Of a stretch of DNA of 64,000 bases, positions 62,190-64,000 are shown in pieces. The notes under the pieces are model-generated. The model did not search any database. It saw only the letters and a program-made list of their open reading frames with translations, and was not told the origin of the DNA. The translations under genes were made by a program, and so were the position numbers. The number at the start of each line of letters is the position of its first letter. The stretch's first letter is position 1. The DNA comes from Pseudogemmobacter faecipullorum (GTDB lineage Bacteria > Pseudomonadota > Alphaproteobacteria > Rhodobacterales > Rhodobacteraceae): assembly GCF_020539525.1 (NCBI RefSeq), contig NZ_JACDXX010000008.1:62001-126000 (forward strand), written 5' to 3'.

Positions 62190-62927
62190 TCAGTAATTAC
62201 CGATATAGGCCCGGCGACGGCCCGCGGCGCGGACGTAATCGGTCATGGTCACAAAATCGAAGACCGGCCGGCCAGTGGCTTTCTGCACCGCCGCCGCATA
62301 GGGCGGCAGGTTCGAGCATTCGAGCAAAATCGCACCGATGGCCGGATGGGCGGCGCAGAGATCGAGCGCCGCGCCGACGACTTCGGCCTCAATAGCGTCA
62401 CTGTCGAGCGTATCGGTCTCATCAAGAATCGGGGCGCGGAAATTCGGGCAATGCTCAAGACCGGTTACATGCACCGGCAGCCGCGCCGCCGGATAAGCTT
62501 TTTCCAGCAGTTCCGGCGTCAGGCGCCGCTTATTGGCACAGACAATGCCCACCGCCTGATCCGGCCCCAGCAGCGAGGCGATGAAGGGCAGCTGCAGCAG
62601 CGAGGAGAGCATCACAGGGATCTTCACCGCCGCCGCGACCTGCTCCTGGAAATGCATCATATAGCCGCAATCGCTGGTGATCGCGGTCACGCCCGCATCC
62701 TCAAGCGCCCGGGCGGTCTCGATCACCTTATCGGTCAGCGTCAGATCGCCCTGCTCGATCAGGCGCTCCAGCGTGACATCGGGCACGGTGCGAAACAGCA
62801 CCGGATAGGCATAGGTGCTGGCATTGCCGACATCGCCAGGGATGAAAGGCGTCCGGCAGTCGATCAGCAGAATGCCGATATCATGGCCATAGGATTCTGC
62901 ATTCGGGCGGGTTTTATAGATCGGCAT
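62190..62927 (-). CDS. Asp/Glu racemase superfamily protein
   Basis: A 245-residue protein of the aspartate/glutamate/hydantoin racemase and maleate isomerase superfamily. The two half-sites with catalytic cysteines are C87 in 'AITSDCGYMMHFQ' and C204 in 'AILLECSNLPPYA'. It could racemise an amino acid or hydantoin, or isomerise/decarboxylate a related acid. It is encoded just downstream of a PotBC-type ABC importer, which probably supplies the substrate. Confidence 0.82.
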   Translation of the reverse strand: MPIYKTRPNAESYGHDIGILLIDCRTPFIPGDVGNASTYAYPVLFRTVPDVTLERLIEQGDLTLTDKVIETARALEDAGVTAITSDCGYMMHFQEQVAAAVKIPVMLSSLLQLPFIASLLGPDQAVGIVCANKRRLTPELLEKAYPAARLPVHVTGLEHCPNFRAPILDETDTLDSDAIEAEVVGAALDLCAAHPAIGAILLECSNLPPYAAAVQKATGRPVFDFVTMTDYVRAAGRRRAYIGNY

Positions 62928-63008
62928 GGAAGATCCCTGAAAGGCGAAGAGTGGTAAAGGGGAACCGCCCCGGCTCTCGCCGGGGCGGGCAGGCCGGGGC
63001 GCGGGCCT

Positions 63009-63812
63009 CTAGCCTTCAAGGCGCTGCTTTTGCTTCTCGGCCCGGTTCTGCAGCCAGAGCATGACGATCAGCAATAGCGTCGACAGCAGAATCAGCATCG
63101 TCGCAACCGCCGCAATCGTCGGGGACAATTGCTCACGCACGCCGCTCCACATCTGCTTGGGCAGGGTGCGCTCCTCCGATCCGGTCAGGAACAAGGCCAC
63201 CACCACCTCATCAAACGAGGTGGCAAAGGCGAAAAGCGCGCCTGAAAACACCCCCGGCGCAATCATCGGCAGCATGATCTGCAGGGTCGCAGTATGCGGG
63301 CGGGCACCGAGATTAGCGGCAGCGCGCATCAGATTATAGTCAAACCCCGCCAGCGAGGCACTGACCGTGATCAGCACGAAGGGCGCCCCAAGCGCGGTAT
63401 GGGCCAGGATCAGGCCGGTCAGGCTGTTCAGCAGCCCCACCGCAGCAAAGGCATAATAAATGCCAACCGCCGAGACCACGATCGGCACGATCATCGGCGA
63501 GATCAGAATGGCCATGATCAGACCACGGACCGGACATTCCTTTCGCGCCAGGCCAATCGCCGCCAGTGTACCGAGGAAAGTCGCGAGGATAGTCGCGCAG
63601 ACTGCGACGATCAGGCTGTTCTTCAGCGACATCAGCCAGACATTTGAGGTGAAAAATTCCTCATACCAGCGCAGCGACAGGCCTGGCATCGGATAGGTGA
63701 AGAAGGGCTCGGAATTGAACGACAGCGGCATGATCGCCAGGATCGGCGCGATCAGAAACAGAACCACCAGGCCGCCGGTCAGCCAGAGCAGGACAGAATA
63801 GCGCTGTGTCAT
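63009..63812 (-). CDS. ABC transporter permease, PotC-like
   Basis: A 267-residue permease of the spermidine/putrescine group with six spans. The EAA loop reads 'RAAANLGARPHTATLQIMLPMIA', lacking the usual first Glu. 'GLIMAILISPMIVPIVVSAVGIYYAF' is the central family segment. The ATG shares its A with the stop of the partner permease upstream (TGATG). It precedes the Asp/Glu-racemase-family gene by 81 bp. Confidence 0.9.
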   Translation of the reverse strand: MTQRYSVLLWLTGGLVVLFLIAPILAIMPLSFNSEPFFTYPMPGLSLRWYEEFFTSNVWLMSLKNSLIVAVCATILATFLGTLAAIGLARKECPVRGLIMAILISPMIVPIVVSAVGIYYAFAAVGLLNSLTGLILAHTALGAPFVLITVSASLAGFDYNLMRAAANLGARPHTATLQIMLPMIAPGVFSGALFAFATSFDEVVVALFLTGSEERTLPKQMWSGVREQLSPTIAAVATMLILLSTLLLIVMLWLQNRAEKQKQRLEG

Positions 63813-64000
63813 CAGCCAACCCTCAGTTTCTGGATGCCAACGAGGCGGTTGTAAATCACATAGAGCAGCAGAACAGCCGCCACGAGGATCGCACTCAGCG
63901 CCGCCGCCATGCCCCAGTTGGTGACCTGATTGGCGTAATAGGCGATGAAATAGCTGATCATCTGATCCTTCGGACCACCGACAAGCGCCGGGGTGATGTA
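63812..64000 (-). CDS. ABC transporter permease, PotB-like (3' part only; continues past window)
   Basis: Only the C-terminal 62 residues are inside the window. They read as a membrane permease end: 'YITPALVGGPKDQMISYFIA', 'NQVTNWGMAAALSAILVAAV', 'LLLYVIYNRLVGIQKLRVG', then TGA at 63812-63814. 'PALVGGPKDQMISYFI' is the usual PotB-type periplasmic loop. It pairs with the PotC-like permease; the ATPase and binding protein should be encoded upstream, beyond 64000. Confidence 0.88.
   Translation of the reverse strand, partial: YITPALVGGPKDQMISYFIAYYANQVTNWGMAAALSAILVAAVLLLYVIYNRLVGIQKLRVG

Noticed and set aside
1-64000. tRNA, rRNA, CRISPR array, transposon or phage genes
   Set aside because: None recognised on reading either strand; no repeat-spacer pattern, transposase, integrase or conserved RNA core was seen.

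Overview
The window is high-GC, densely coding DNA from an alphaproteobacterium. The best fit is the Rhodobacteraceae (Paracoccus/Rhodobacter-like). The evidence is GC-rich codon use throughout, a malonate matABC/matR locus, a sitABCD-type manganese/iron importer, TRAP and many ABC solute transporters, and a TGA-N9-TCA site of the 'Iron-Rhodo-box' type upstream of an imelysin operon. I saw no rRNA, tRNA, CRISPR array, insertion sequence, integrase or replication gene. The gene content is that of a chromosomal or megaplasmid catabolic region. Nearly every cluster pairs a transporter with a regulator and a few oxidoreductases.

Layout. (1) 1-5164 (+): a ribose-type sugar ABC permease (cut by the window edge), its binding protein, a split transketolase (two subunits) and a RuBisCO-like protein; this resembles a branched-pentose (apiose-type) or related sugar-acid pathway. 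(2) 5183-8547 (-): an EutH-type permease, an aldonolactone-oxidase-type flavoprotein and an SDR, with a divergent LuxR-type regulator (8640-9515). (3) 9583-13209 (+): a metal-responsive operator and sitABCD. (4) 13357-17788: an unusual LysR-HTH/receiver-domain fusion, a hybrid histidine kinase and a periplasmic binding protein, next to a complete polar amino-acid ABC importer (17910-21142, +). (5) 21206-26383: malonyl-CoA synthetase, malonyl-CoA decarboxylase, malonate carrier and a divergent GntR regulator, followed by about 570 bp without a convincing gene. (6) 26953-34054: XRE-cupin regulator, PuuB/DadA-like amine oxidase, an amino-acid ABC importer, a GhrA-like reductase, a small lipoprotein and an APH-type kinase. 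(7) 34236-36792 (+): a Tat-exported flavin amine oxidase, a monohaem cytochrome c and an exported RidA protein. (8) 36940-41923 (-): the iron-linked imelysin / di-haem oxidoreductase / imelysin / DUF1513 operon. (9) 42076-43875 (-): YaeQ and an old-yellow-enzyme reductase. (10) 44120-49095 (-): a spermidine/putrescine-type ABC importer with a TIM-barrel isomerase. (11) 49461-53370: the homogentisate pathway (maiA, MarR regulator, hmgA, fahA). (12) 53502-60654 (-): a TRAP transporter, three SDRs and a ketosteroid-dehydrogenase-like flavoprotein, with a divergent GntR regulator and a GST. (13) 62190-64000 (-): an Asp/Glu-racemase-family protein and a second PotBC-type ABC importer running off the end.

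The three most unusual items are the RuBisCO-like/transketolase module, the LysR-receiver chimera with its own kinase and binding protein, and the amine oxidase/cytochrome c/RidA cassette predicted to work in the periplasm. Product names come from motif and family recognition by eye; no database search was run.
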